Positions 26,543-37,230 of a stretch of DNA of 64,000 nt are shown here, piece after piece. How positions within the stretch are numbered: the stretch's first letter is position 1; each line of letters starts with the position of its first letter. The stretch comes from Paraspadella gotoi. Its lineage: Eukaryota > Chaetognatha. The position numbers were made by a program, and so were the translations under genes. The stretch lies in NCBI GenBank assembly GCA_051294375.1, contig JBJCIZ010000744.1, positions 1,664,262 to 1,728,261 on the forward strand, in the 5' to 3' direction. Under the pieces are notes generated by a model. It saw nothing but the letters and a program-made list of their open reading frames with translations, was not told where the DNA came from and made no database searches.

Positions 26543-28196
26543 CCGGCGCCACGGTCCGCAAGAAGTGGGCGCGCCATCTAGAGGGCGTCGTTCTTTCCTG
26601 GCGCCACACTCCCGGCTGGGAGAAGTATGACGCATGGCGTCGTCCGGATCCCGGCGCCGGTTACGCCGCTTTGGCCGAGAACGCCGGATTGAGAGTCGCG
26701 AGATCAAAGGTGGAGGAGAGAGAGGAAGGGATTGGGTTTTGAACGGATAATTTTTATATTGGTTATACAAATTTAATAATCAAAGTAATAATTCATTTCA
26801 TAGATAAGCTGACTTTGGACAGGCTTTGGTGGTTTTAGGCCTCCATCACTCTTACAAGATAACAGATAACCGAGCAGGTCCTTGCAAGCTTGCAATGAAG
26901 ACTCTCTCACAGTCTTGTTTATTCACTCCCAGAATACCTACAATGAAGTTGTATAATATTTTAAAGAATGTTTCACCACTCCCTCAAGTATTAGCTCGGA
27001 GAATACTATATTAGTTTTATTACATTATATGAAATTAGTTACTTAAACGACCTGTATTTCCATCTTCTATGCTTCACCCTCTCTTTCCTTTTCTTCCTCT
27101 TTCTGAAGCGCTTCTTAACGCGCGACCTAGATAATCCGAGATCTATCGCAAATAACAAGTCTAAGTTTCATCTCTATTCTTCTAGATGCCCTAATTTGTG
27201 CCCTAATTAATTATTGAATTCAAATCCGTGTTCAACTACTCTCAAACAAGTATCTTTGGAAACCAAACAGTTCTAACATGTAAAACACCTTAACTATAAC
27301 CTTATATTCTTAGAACCATGTAATAAAGCAGAAATAGTAACCACATTTGAGATAATACAATTTCCAATCTCAGGTACAAATATTCATGGTAAGCAATGTA
27401 GAGGAGCAAGGGCAAGGTAGGAGGTGGTGTTCAAGGAGAGGAGTGTGTGAGTTAAAACTACAAAAAATAGACAATGCTAAATTAGTATTAAATAAACTTT
27501 AAACCTTAAACTTATAAGTAACATATATAACCTAAGTACAATTCAATATAAATCCAATGTAAACTAACCTTCAATTTGGGTTCCAGAATAGAGAATAAAA
27601 CATTGGCAGTAAAGTAGTACAAAACATTATTTAAAGTATTTTTCTTTTCATTTTTACACACGTGTTTGAATTGAGAGTAAAAGACTTGTGAAAGATTAAA
27701 ACTGAAACACGCTCGTTCGTTAGCTCTCGCAACAGCTGATCGCGGGGAAGAGTGAATTCTGATATTCAACGGAAACAAATGATTCTATCGATCTAAACGA
27801 AACTAAACAATTATACGCGAATAAAAAGGGCATCGCTTTCTCCACTTTCCCTCCTCACTCTTCCCTACCTTCCCCTTTCCCTACCTTCCCCTTTCCCTAC
27901 CTTCCCCTTTCCCTACCTTCCCCTTTCCCTACCTTCCCCTTCCCGGCTTTCCATCCTAACACCCTCTCCAGGTATCCCCCTTCCCTTTCCTCATCCCCTC
28001 CCGAACTTACCTCGCCGGAATGATCCGCACCCTGACGCCTTACCTTCGTTACATCCCCGTCGAATCGCGCGACGACTTCATAAACGACTACGTGGACGAG
28101 TTTGTTGAGAGGTGTGCTTGGAGGGAAGATCCTTCCGGGGAGAAGAAGATTCTTTGGGACGCGGAGAGCGTCGTGCTCATCGCACAAAAGGCTTAA
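26543..28196 (+). CDS. SAM methyltransferase, 3' half (two C-terminal exons)
   Basis: Two exons, 26543-26709 and 27972-28196, encode a methyltransferase C-terminus. The first (TVRKKWARHLEGVV, W...PDPG.GYAALAENAGLRV) matches exon 3 of the complete paralogue at 37231 (VMKERWHAHL, GRPDPAQGFADMAVDEGFE). It enters at the same phase (1) and leaves at phase 0. The last exon has the JHAMT-like FPFLIPSRTYLAGMIRTLTP and LRYIPVESRDDFINDYVDEF, and a stop at 28194. No exons with SAM motifs occur just upstream, where TAF5 ends. Joined with exons 1-2 at 9887-10483, it gives an uninterrupted 298-aa protein, a normal family length. The intron between these exons holds a dispersed-repeat copy and a 16-bp minisatellite. 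Confidence 0.75.
26745..27012 (-). repeat. Dispersed repeat family copy, methyltransferase 3'-half intron
   Basis: Main part 26803-27012 is minus-oriented. A head piece at 26745-26780 is in the other orientation, so this copy is rearranged. Confidence 0.8.
27840..27950 (+). repeat. 16-bp pyrimidine-rich minisatellite (TACCTTCCCCTTTCCC)
   Basis: Several tandem units precede the last methyltransferase exon and extend the polypyrimidine tract of its acceptor at 27970-27971. Confidence 0.92.
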
Positions 28197-29336
28197 AAAA
28201 GGGGGTTCGGTCAGAGACGGAACTTATCCGACCTTCGGACTTCGGTGCAGATGCTTGGGTTCAATCGATGATGATTGCTTGGTGTGCTTGGTGTACGCCA
28301 TGGAAGAGATTGTTCATTTTCTTACCCGCTTAAAAAGTAGGAGTTGAATGTAGTCTGGTGAAGGTCCTGATTAAACTGTGATGTAACTCCCTTAAATTTC
28401 AATACTATCATCGACGACAACAACAACAACAACGACCAACGATCGACAGCAAATGTTTATGCTATAAATCGTGTTACCTGATTTTTCAAAATTTTGATAC
28501 AATTTTATTTTTATCAGCGTTAAAATGTGATAAAAATAATGACTGGAATTTGCCAGCGGTACATGAAAACGATCCCGACTACCCGATGGCATTATTCGAT
28601 GCCTACTGGTTTTCTCGCCATCTGAACAAAGAGGATCGTATTTAGTCTACCAAAACTGGGGTATTTTAAAATTTAAACATTAAACTGTGATTTAATAAAA
28701 ACTATCTTTCTCCAGCTGTTAGTAGATCGCTCTCCCTTCTCATGGAAGACAAAATAGAAAAACTAACGATTAAATGCGAAATCGTCCTCTCATTCCCAAT
28801 TTCTTAGATAAAAATATACAAAACGTAAAAACTAAACAAAATCGTTTGATCTCCCTTACGCCTCAAAAAGAAAAAAAAACATTCAAAAAATTCTGTGATC
28901 CAATAAGTTCTGACGATCTCAAATGACCGTATTTTGAAATATTAGAAAAGCTCATGATTTTTATCCGAAAGATTGCTTAAACTCATAATTCAAACCCATA
29001 TATTGGAAAAAATAAATAAAGAATCTCATTGCTCATGTGTCTCCTGTGCCTTTAATATCAAGCGGCACTCGATCTTAGTTTACTTACATATTTTTTAGAA
29101 CGTGCCTTCTCTCTTCTTTTTCTCTATTTCTGAAGGAATGTCATTCCACGCCATTCGCGCCCTGAACATGATATCTTGGTCCAGAAAGGGAACGCAAAGA
29201 AGGATTTAGCTCCCCTTCCTCTTTTTATCATTATTTTCCTGCTGCTACCCCGTAAATTTATTATTTGGTCTCTCTATCCCCGATCCTATTTCCTCCCTAT
29301 TACGAGACATATCATGGCTCTTTGATAGTCCTCAAG
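28197..29336. other. Methyltransferase to kinase-cluster spacer
   Basis: AT-rich, non-coding apart from the short kinase relic at 28586. A CAACAACAA tract lies at 28412-28434. Confidence 0.5.
28586..28645 (+). pseudogene. CHK-kinase N-terminal relic with premature stop
   Basis: Reads MALFDAYWFSRHLNKEDRI then a TAG. This matches the N-terminus of the neighbouring kinases (FDAAWFSRHLNEDIVSV, FDTSWFTNHLKKDIISV). Nothing similar continues downstream, so it is a fragment left by duplication or decay at the edge of the cluster. Confidence 0.75.
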
Positions 29337-30551
29337 ATGTGTAATTCTACTAACGATGTAGATGCTACAATAGCATCTTTTGACGCCGCCTGGTTTTCCA
29401 GACACCTAAACGAGGACATAGTATCTGTACACTGGGGCGAGGCCATTTCGACTGGCTTCATCAGCGGCGTTAAAAAAGTCAGACTCGTAACAAATTCAGG
29501 CGAATCTCACAATCTCATTCTCAAAATTTATCGCGAAGGATCTGGCGCTGATCGTAATGCCGTTCTCACTCTCGGGTGCGCCAGAGAAGCGGATTTTTAT
29601 AATTTTTTGAGCAAGGTTTCCTCAGAGAGGCATGCTGCGTTAGACGCCGTCGTTCCCCGCGTTTTCTTTGCAGAATCCGATTGGACGACGGGAAATAAAT
29701 GCATCCTCATGTCCGATTTGACCGCCGGCAATAGCGGTGTTCCCTCCACCTACTTTTTTGGACCTGGGTCTCCCTTAAATTGGAACCAAGATCTGGCAAA
29801 GTTAACAGCTTCGTTTCCCGGATTGATGCCGGAGGAGATTGCCAAAGTCAGTTTTTCTGCTCTCGCGAGGATTCACGCTCAATTTTGGGGCCATAAAGAG
29901 TTGTTGGAAATTCCATGGTTAAGTGGAAGTCAGTGGTTGAAGGGCGAAGGGAAGGATTCATGGGAAGCAATAATGAAACTATCAAAGGATGCTTTTGAAA
30001 GGCTGAAGGCCAAAGTGGAAAATGGGCTTTGTCCACACCCGATTGGGTCAATACTTTATCGCTGTATCGTCACTGTTTTTGAACAGTTGAAATGGGAAGA
30101 TTTTTGCAAGGAATGTCATTCCTTAAAGTGGACTTTAGTTCATGGGGATTTTCATGCAGGAAACATTATTTGGATGCCTGATGATCACATTAATGGAGTG
30201 AGATTTCTGGATTGGGAGTTTGTTGGAGTTGGGAGTGGCCCTCAAGAATTAGGTATGTACATCATTTGTCACCTGGATGTTCGTGAATATGGGAAGAAAA
30301 CTCATGTGAATTTGGTAAAACATTATTATGAGGAATTAACAAGAGTTAATCCAAGAATTGAGTCAGAATTTTCCTTTGATCTTTGTTGGAGAGATTTTGT
30401 CTATGGTGGGTTTAAAAGATGGTTATGGACTTTGCCAGTGATAAGCTATTGGTCGCCATCTTCGTTGCCTTTTTTTGTGCAACAAGTGGAAGGTTTTAGG
30501 AAAATGCATGGGATTTTGGAAAATAAAGTGGGGTTACCAAGATGGATTTAG
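29337..30551 (+). CDS. CHK/EcKinase-like small-molecule kinase 1 (intronless)
   Basis: Member of the CHK-like / ecdysteroid-kinase-like (EcKinase, DUF1679-related) family of the APH/choline-kinase fold. These proteins are thought to phosphorylate small hydroxylated molecules such as ecdysteroids or xenobiotics. It is a single exon of 404 aa, starting at the ATG at 29337 just upstream of the FDAAWFSRHL block common to all copies. Nucleotide-lobe marks are READFYNFLS and KCILMSDLTA. The Brenner motif HGDFHAGN is at residues 269-276, and the metal-binding LDWEFVGVGSG has Asp292. The C-terminal QQVEGFRKMHG closes the family pattern. It is closest to the next gene; the substrate is unknown. Confidence 0.9.
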   Translation: MCNSTNDVDATIASFDAAWFSRHLNEDIVSVHWGEAISTGFISGVKKVRLVTNSGESHNLILKIYREGSGADRNAVLTLGCAREADFYNFLSKVSSERHAALDAVVPRVFFAESDWTTGNKCILMSDLTAGNSGVPSTYFFGPGSPLNWNQDLAKLTASFPGLMPEEIAKVSFSALARIHAQFWGHKELLEIPWLSGSQWLKGEGKDSWEAIMKLSKDAFERLKAKVENGLCPHPIGSILYRCIVTVFEQLKWEDFCKECHSLKWTLVHGDFHAGNIIWMPDDHINGVRFLDWEFVGVGSGPQELGMYIICHLDVREYGKKTHVNLVKHYYEELTRVNPRIESEFSFDLCWRDFVYGGFKRWLWTLPVISYWSPSSLPFFVQQVEGFRKMHGILENKVGLPRWI

Positions 30552-31049
30552 GTTTTTTTTTCTTAGTTTAATGATTTAAAAACACCGAACTAGTGGTTTT
30601 TGAAAGCACAAATATTTAATGGGTGAATGGTGTTTGAAAAAAAAAACATACAAAGCTTTAAACACTAAGTAAGAAATAATAATTTTATTTTTACAATATA
30701 AACTTGTTGATATTGTAGGCTGGAAAAAAAAACGCCTCAAAAAAGTTTTAATTAGAAAAAAGCATCTTATGGTCTGTAAGCCTATGGCAGTAAAGTTTAT
30801 GTAAAATAATATTTAATAGGGAACTGTAAAAGATTATATATTAGTAAACAATATTGTTTACAAGAAAATTGAAAGACCTTATAGTTGTCTATAGTTGTCA
30901 TCAGCTTTTACAATGAACATGCTGACTTTCTCATCAGTAAAATACATTGATTTTTTATATATTCAACTGTGTGATTTTGTTTAATCTTATCATTTTTTTA
31001 TTTGTTGAATAATTTGCATGAATGTTTTATTTTTTTATTCAAGATAATA
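30552..31049. other. Spacer between kinases 1 and 2
   Basis: AT-rich with A-runs; no exon or repeat recognised. Confidence 0.5.
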
Positions 31050-32240
31050 ATGTACAATGCTACCAAGAATATTAATAATGCAGCAGAATTTTTTGACACT
31101 TCATGGTTTACCAACCATTTAAAAAAAGACATCATCTCTGTGCAATGGGGCGACTCTATATCAACTGGCTTCATCAGCGTAATTAAAAAAGTCAGACTTA
31201 AAACAAAGTTGGGTGAATACCATCATCTTATTCTTAAAATATTTTGCTTGGGATCTGGTGTACATCACCATGATGTTATCACCTTTGGTTGCGCCAGAGA
31301 AGCTGATTTTTATAATCTTTTTAGCAAAGTTTTGTCTCAAAGGCAGGATGCATTGGGCACTGTTGTTCCCAACGTATTTTTAGCGGAATCTGATTGGACA
31401 ACAGGAGAAAAAACTATTCTTATGTCTGACTTAACCGCCAGTGATGGTGGTGTTCTTTCCACTTACTTTTTTGGTTCTGGGTCCCCATTGAATTGGAACC
31501 AAGATCTGGAAAAGTTGACGGCTTCTTGTCCCGGCTTAATGCCGGAGGAGATTGCCAAAGTCAGTTTTTCTGCTCTCGCTAGGATTCACGCTCAATTTTG
31601 GGGCCAGTGGTTAAGTGGAAGTCAGTGGCTCAGGGGTGAAGGAAAAGATTCGTGGGAATCGACTATGCAGCTGTTGAAGGATGCATTTGAAAGTCTGAAG
31701 GCCAAGGTGGAAAATGGCGTTTGCCCCCACTCCATTCCATTGGTAATTTATCGCTGTCTCGTGAATTCCTTTGACCTGTTGAATTGGAAGGATTTTTGCA
31801 AAGAATGCGAGTCCCTTAAATGGACTTTGGTTCACGGGGATTTTCATGCAGGAAATGTAATGTGGATGCGTGATGATGTGAACAAAGTGAGATTTCTGGA
31901 TTGGGAGTTTGTTGGAGTCGGAAGTGGACCTCAAGAATTGGGTCAGTACATCATCTCTCACTTGGACGTTAGAGAATACGGGAAGAAAACTCATGAGATT
32001 TTGGTTAAACATTATTACGAGGAATTAACGAGGATTAATCCGAGGATAGAGTCTGAATTTCCCTTCGATCTTTGTTGGAAGGAGTTTGTCTACGGCGGAT
32101 TTAGGAAATGGATGTGGACTCTGCCGATGATAAGCGAATGGTCGCCGTCTTCATTACCTTACTTTGTGCGACAGGTTGAAGGTTTTAAGAAAATTCATGA
32201 GATTGAGGAAAATCAAGTGTCGTTTCCTAGATGGTTATAA
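31050..32240 (+). CDS. CHK/EcKinase-like kinase 2 (intronless)
   Basis: Single exon, 396 aa, with intact catalytic core HGDFHAGNVMWM and FLDWEFVGVGSGPQELGQYI. It is very close to kinase 1, with a nearly identical DNA tract around 31540-31605 that codes for PEEIAKVSFSALARIHAQFW. Compared with kinase 1 it lacks seven residues after FWG (HKELLEI region), an in-frame loss. The N-terminal MYNATKNINNAAEFFDTSWF places the start at 31050; upstream in-frame codons are AT-rich leader. Same fold and presumed role as kinase 1. Confidence 0.9.
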   Translation: MYNATKNINNAAEFFDTSWFTNHLKKDIISVQWGDSISTGFISVIKKVRLKTKLGEYHHLILKIFCLGSGVHHHDVITFGCAREADFYNLFSKVLSQRQDALGTVVPNVFLAESDWTTGEKTILMSDLTASDGGVLSTYFFGSGSPLNWNQDLEKLTASCPGLMPEEIAKVSFSALARIHAQFWGQWLSGSQWLRGEGKDSWESTMQLLKDAFESLKAKVENGVCPHSIPLVIYRCLVNSFDLLNWKDFCKECESLKWTLVHGDFHAGNVMWMRDDVNKVRFLDWEFVGVGSGPQELGQYIISHLDVREYGKKTHEILVKHYYEELTRINPRIESEFPFDLCWKEFVYGGFRKWMWTLPMISEWSPSSLPYFVRQVEGFKKIHEIEENQVSFPRWL

Positions 32241-32590
32241 ATGTTTATTACATTTATAGATTCGAGGTGAAGGTTGTATGAATGGATGATGGTTCATTGA
32301 AAAAATCAAAATTGATTTTGATTTAATGGGGCTGTTGACGTTCTGATGAAGTATGGGTAAATAATATTTTTAACTGATCAGTGATCAATTCAAATTGCTT
32401 TAATTCAACTGCCTTGAAAAATGATTTCACTAGATGAATTGAAATATTGCGATAAATGTAATGCACTTGTATTTACCCCAAATTAATTTTTAATCATTAA
32501 GATTTCGTAAATTTGCTCTTAATATATAAAAAAATTATTTAATGCAAATTAATGAAATTGTTATGCTTTTAACGAAAGAGACTTGATAAA
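32241..32590. other. Spacer between kinases 2 and 3
   Basis: AT-rich, nothing recognised. Confidence 0.5.
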
Positions 32591-34534
32591 ATGGACGCCG
32601 AGTGGTTTTCTCGATATTTGGCGGAAGAGGTCGCGTCCGTCGACTGGAGCGACGCTCCCCTCGACGCCGGTTTTATGAGCGCCGTTCGCAAGGTTAGGGT
32701 GACAACGAAGACCGGCGCCGTTCGCTCTCTTGTTCTCAAAAAAGTCCAGCATGATGGACCCGTCAATGACCTCGTCGCCCTCGGATGCACGAGAGAGGCC
32801 GACTTTTACAACTTTTGGGCCGAGGAATCGACGCGCGGAACCGACAAATCGACGCGCGGAACCGACAAATCATCTCTCGTTGACGAAGCTTTAGCCGACA
32901 TCCTTCCGCGAGTCTTCTTCGCGGAAAGCGACGCGACGTCGGGAGAAAAGACTCTTCTCCTGGAAGACTTGAGCGCCTATGGCGGCGTCAACTCTACTTA
33001 CTTTTTCGGTCCGGCGTCGCCGATGAATTGGACGAAGGACTTGACGTCGTTGACGGCGCCGTTTCCGGATGCGACGCCGGTGGAGATCGCGCGCCGCAGC
33101 TTCGTCGCTTTGGCGAGAATCCACGCTCGGTTTTGGGAGCGAAAGGAATTGGAAGAATTTGAGTGGTTGAGCGGAATGAAATGGAGAAAGGGAGAAGGGA
33201 AGGAAGAGTGGAAGGGATTGAAGGTAAGGAAACTCTTCATTATTGTAGTAGTACTTTAATTACTGTTATAGTACTTTAAACATTTTGTAACTTTCTAGTC
33301 GCATTAAGTTAATTTGAATATTTGGGTTTGGAAATTCTTTCTTGTTGCAAAATGATTCGCAGAATAGATACGGAGAGAACGCGCACGACTGGGATGGTGT
33401 GTTCCCCCCTCTGAGCCATTGGGATTGGGTATTTACTTCATAAAGTTGAAGATAAGGCGAAGCCTGTAACACCACGTGGTGAGATGCCCAACCGAACTGG
33501 TTTAACACAGAAAACCCGGCTGTTGCCATGGTCATTAAAAAGTTCGTCTCTCTTTCATATGATAGTTTTTGTTACTAAGTTTATATATAATTGATAAGCT
33601 TCTGAAATAATGGGAAAACTACCCCAAAAAGGAGAAATCCGCTATCCCCTTCGAAAGGATAAAATCTTGGATTGAGGCAGGAACTTACCCTCACGAGATT
33701 CCGTCGGGTCTCTTCCGATGCCTCATCTCTGCCTTCGAAGGATTCACGTGGGAAAATTTTCGAGATCAGTCGGCCAAATCCTCGTGGACTCTGATTCACG
33801 GGGATTTTCATCCAGGTAGATTATTAGATTGATTAGATTTTGTTAAATCGTCGCTCATTAATATATTTTCATATGCATGGTTAGCTTTGGCTTTACATGG
33901 TTTTGATCGACAATTTTTGCGTTTATAAAGTGGATGATAATTTCTTTAGAGATATTATTTTAGGGAAATGAAAATATTCATCCCATTCTAAAAAAAATTT
34001 AAGTGTCAAAATAGGAAAACTAAAGTGCTACAATATGCAAATTAAGTTGAAGAACTCTTTATCGAACGAGGTTGTCAAACGTTAATTTGCCGTAAATTTT
34101 TTAGCTCATCACATTCCATTTAAGAATAGCCATCCTCCCACAACCCAGGCAACGTGATGTGGTTGCCCAATGATCCATGTCTGGTGAAATTGTTCGATTG
34201 GGAATTCGTGGGTCTCGGGAGCGGACCCCTGGACCTAGGTCAGTACGTCATCTCCCACATGGACGTGGACGTTTTCGGAAAGGACGTCCACTCCGAGTTG
34301 GTCATCGCGTATTACGAGGAATTGACGAGACTTGATCCAAAAATTAGAGACTCTTATTCTTTTTCTCGCTGTTGGGAAGAGTTCGTTCACGCCGGATTTC
34401 GCCGGTGGTTGTGGATGTTGCCCACTGTGGAGACGTGGTGTCCCGAAGCGATGCCTTATTTTATTAGGCAGATGGAAGGATTTAGAAGGATTCATGGCAT
34501 TGGAGAAACATCTGTGGGATGTCCCATCGTGTAG
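32591..34534 (+). CDS. CHK/EcKinase-like kinase 3 (three exons)
   Basis: Exons 32591-33223, 33632-33815 and 34149-34534 give 400 aa. The N-terminal block MDAEWFSRYLAEEVASVDWS, READFYNFWAE, a duplicated STRGTDK heptad, and the LLLEDLSAYGGVNSTYFFGP segment are in exon 1. Exon 2 ends inside the catalytic loop (HGDFHPG|N, phase 1) and exon 3 carries the rest, including LFDWEFVGLGSG. The final residues SVGCPIV are shared with kinase 4. The exon 2 acceptor (AG at 33630-33631) was chosen because it avoids an in-frame TAA at 33608-33610 and keeps family length. Codon use is more GC-rich than kinases 1 and 2. Confidence 0.85.
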
Positions 34535-34931
34535 TAGTGGTACTGTTTGCTCTGTGGGTCGTGATTGACATAGGAAAGGTTTTTTTTCTGGACCGGGTTT
34601 AAAAGAAGTTTTGAGGTGATTGAATGTTAAGCACTTGCAATATAAACGTTGATTGATACGCTATCGGGTTTATTAATTGTCGCTAAACAATCACAATCTT
34701 TGGAAGAGACTAACCGGCTTTGGATTTAATCGCCTTTGTCCATAATTGGCGGTGAAATGGTCCATCATTCCTTATTACTGTCACACTATCCCATCATTCC
34801 CTCGTCTTGATTTCTTTTTGAAGACAAATGTTTTGTTATCAAGTTTATTTCTAATCACTAAGTTTCTTTTTGTTATTTCTTTTTACAGCGAATTTAAAAT
34901 CAAAAAGTCTTGACTGTTGAGAAGAAAAGAA
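34535..34931. other. Spacer between kinases 3 and 4
   Basis: AT-rich, nothing recognised. Confidence 0.5.
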
Positions 34932-36377
34932 ATGAAGTTTGACGATATTAAACGATTTTCCGATTGCCTCCAAGAAGACGTAGTTTCCGTCTCCAGGAGC
35001 GATATGAGTTTGGACGCCGGCTTCATGAGCAAAATACAAAGCTTGTGTGTGAAACTTAAATCTGGCGACCAACTCCATCTCGTAGAGAAAGATTTCGGCA
35101 ACACCGTTGATCCCAATTATATTGAAGCGCTAGGCTGCCGAAGAGAAGCCGACTTGTACCGGAGTATTTTTCCCAACTCCGGCGCCGGGACCGTCCGGAA
35201 GTTGCCGATCGACCCCGCTTTGTCCTCCATCGTTCCCCGCGTCTATTCGGCCGAAAGCGATAAAGATTCCGGAGCGAAGAAGATCTTGATGGAGGATTTA
35301 TGCTCGATCGGGGCCGTCAACTCTTCATACTTTTTCGGTTCCGATCATCCGATTAATAAGAAGAAAGATTTGGCGAGTCTTACGGCGCCGTTTCCACTCG
35401 CCACGCCGCTAGAGATCGCGCGAATCACTTTCGTCGCTTTGGCGCAAATCCACGCTCATCATTGGCGGCGTCGGGAATTGTTGGCCATTCCATGGCTCAG
35501 CGCCGGTTGGTCTCATGAGGAGAAGAAGAAAGATTTGGAGAAGCTGCGGGTAAAAAGGGTTTGAGATTAAATTATTATTATTAATTAATCAATTATTAAA
35601 AAGAAACTGTCGCACAGTATTTATTCTTTGATCCGTTCATCCTTTATCGATATTAGTCAGAATGTTATATGGCTAAAACTTGTTAGATTTTTCAAAAGTA
35701 CTTAAGCTGTTAATGTTTAAAGCCAATCGTCATTCAACAAGCTTCCAGTATAATATTCTTATAATCCTAATGATTTCCCCGACACTCCCGTCCAGGAAAA
35801 GTGGATCGAAAACTACGTCAAAATGAAAGAAGCCGAGAAGCAACACCCGACGATCCCTTCCGCCCTCATGGACTCCCTCGACGCCGCCTCCGCCAAATTC
35901 ACGTGGAAAAACTTTTCGCGTCAATCCAGAAAGTCTCACTTCACTCTGATTCACGGAGATTTTAATCCGGGAAACGTGATGTTGATGCCCGTGGGAGACG
36001 AGAACAACAACAACTTTGATTGCAGCGTCAAATTTTTAGATTGGGAATTCGTTGGCCTCGGAAGCGGATCCATAGATTTGGGCCAATACGTCATCTCTCA
36101 CTTGGACGTCGGAAAATATGGAAAAACGGATCACGAGTACTTGATCAAAAGTTATCACGAGGAACTGATCCGTTCAAATCCCTCCATCGCCGCCGACTTT
36201 ACTTTCGATCGCTGCTGGAAGGAATTCGTCTTTTCCGGATTCCACAGGTGGTTGTGGATGTTGCCCACGTCCGTTCGGTGGTGTCCGGAAGGAAAGCCGT
36301 ACTTCGTGAAGCAGGTGGAAGGGTTTAGGAAGATGCATGGCGTCGAGAGTGCCGATGTTGGTTGCCCGATCGTTTAG
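34932..36377 (+). CDS. CHK/EcKinase-like kinase 4 (two exons)
   Basis: Exons 34932-35549 and 35796-36377 give 399 aa. The N-terminus KFDDIKRFSDCLQEDVVSVS is divergent and lacks the WFS.HL signature of the other copies. The catalytic loop is HGDFNPGN, with Asn instead of the usual His inside the motif, and the metal motif is FLDWEFVGLGSGSIDLGQYV. The intron is phase 0 at the same place as the first intron of kinase 3, while the second kinase 3 intron is absent. The end SADVGCPIV groups it with kinase 3. The start is the first ATG before the conserved block. Confidence 0.88.
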
Positions 36378-37230
36378 CCGGGGGTTTTTTTTTCCCCATC
36401 GGGAGATTGTCGAGGTTTTAACAGAATCGGTGGAAGAATGTCCAACAGATTTTATATTTTTATAAAATGATTCATCTATGGTCTACATCTTGTAAAACGA
36501 ATGAGGAGATTCTCTGTTGGCGAATCAAAACCAATCATCTTGAAAATCAATGCTTGATCGCTGCTCTGACTCCAATCAATGCTTGGACTTTATTAACTTA
36601 ATTTCTAACTGTGATCGAACGTTTTAACCAATTGACCAGAGCGCTTATCATTTTCTCTATCATATTACACTATCATCGAAGGTGGAATCTAAACCAAGGA
36701 ATCGAATCGGATTCTTATCGGAATCAAACCGGATCGGAGACTCGGATGAAATCAACCAAGAACTCACTGATTGGATGAATCACCTCTGGAATCGACCAAT
36801 GAGAAGAGGGGCTTCATGCCGCCGGGAAAATAGCCCATGTCGATGATCCGAGGGCTCTGTATAAATACTGACCATTTTCTGTATCGATTCAATCTGCCTG
36901 TAAACTCTCACACCGTTCTTTGCTTGTAAAATATTTGACAATAAATTCCACCTTGGTTTCATGTTGAAATCGCTGTCTACTTACTTAAATGCTATTTACA
37001 TCTTATGATATTTATAAAAGACAATTTACTCGTATTTAATTCGTGATTACATATCCTCGATTGAATTTACACTTCGTTGACTTGTTTTACAGATTTAGCG
37101 TTCAACCCAGATGATAACTGACAATATTAAAGTAAAACCGATTCGTCTGTTTTTTCAAAAAAATGCGAAAACCAAACTAAAAAAAAAAAAAGTCGGTTTT
37201 GATTAAAAAAAAAACAAAACAATAAACGCC
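36378..37230. other. Kinase 4 to methyltransferase spacer
   Basis: No gene or recognisable repeat seen. The last 100 bases are A-rich (poly-A runs at 37178-37215) before the ATG at 37231. Confidence 0.5.

Noticed and set aside
33311-33530. Possible mobile element in kinase 3 intron 1
   Set aside because: Composition differs from the surroundings but no terminal repeats, boxes or second copy in the window were seen.
33599-33632. In-frame TAA at 33608 suggesting kinase 3 is a pseudogene
   Set aside because: It is only in frame if the AG at 33597-33598 is used. The AG at 33630-33631 gives a 400-aa protein of normal length and good alignment with kinase 4.
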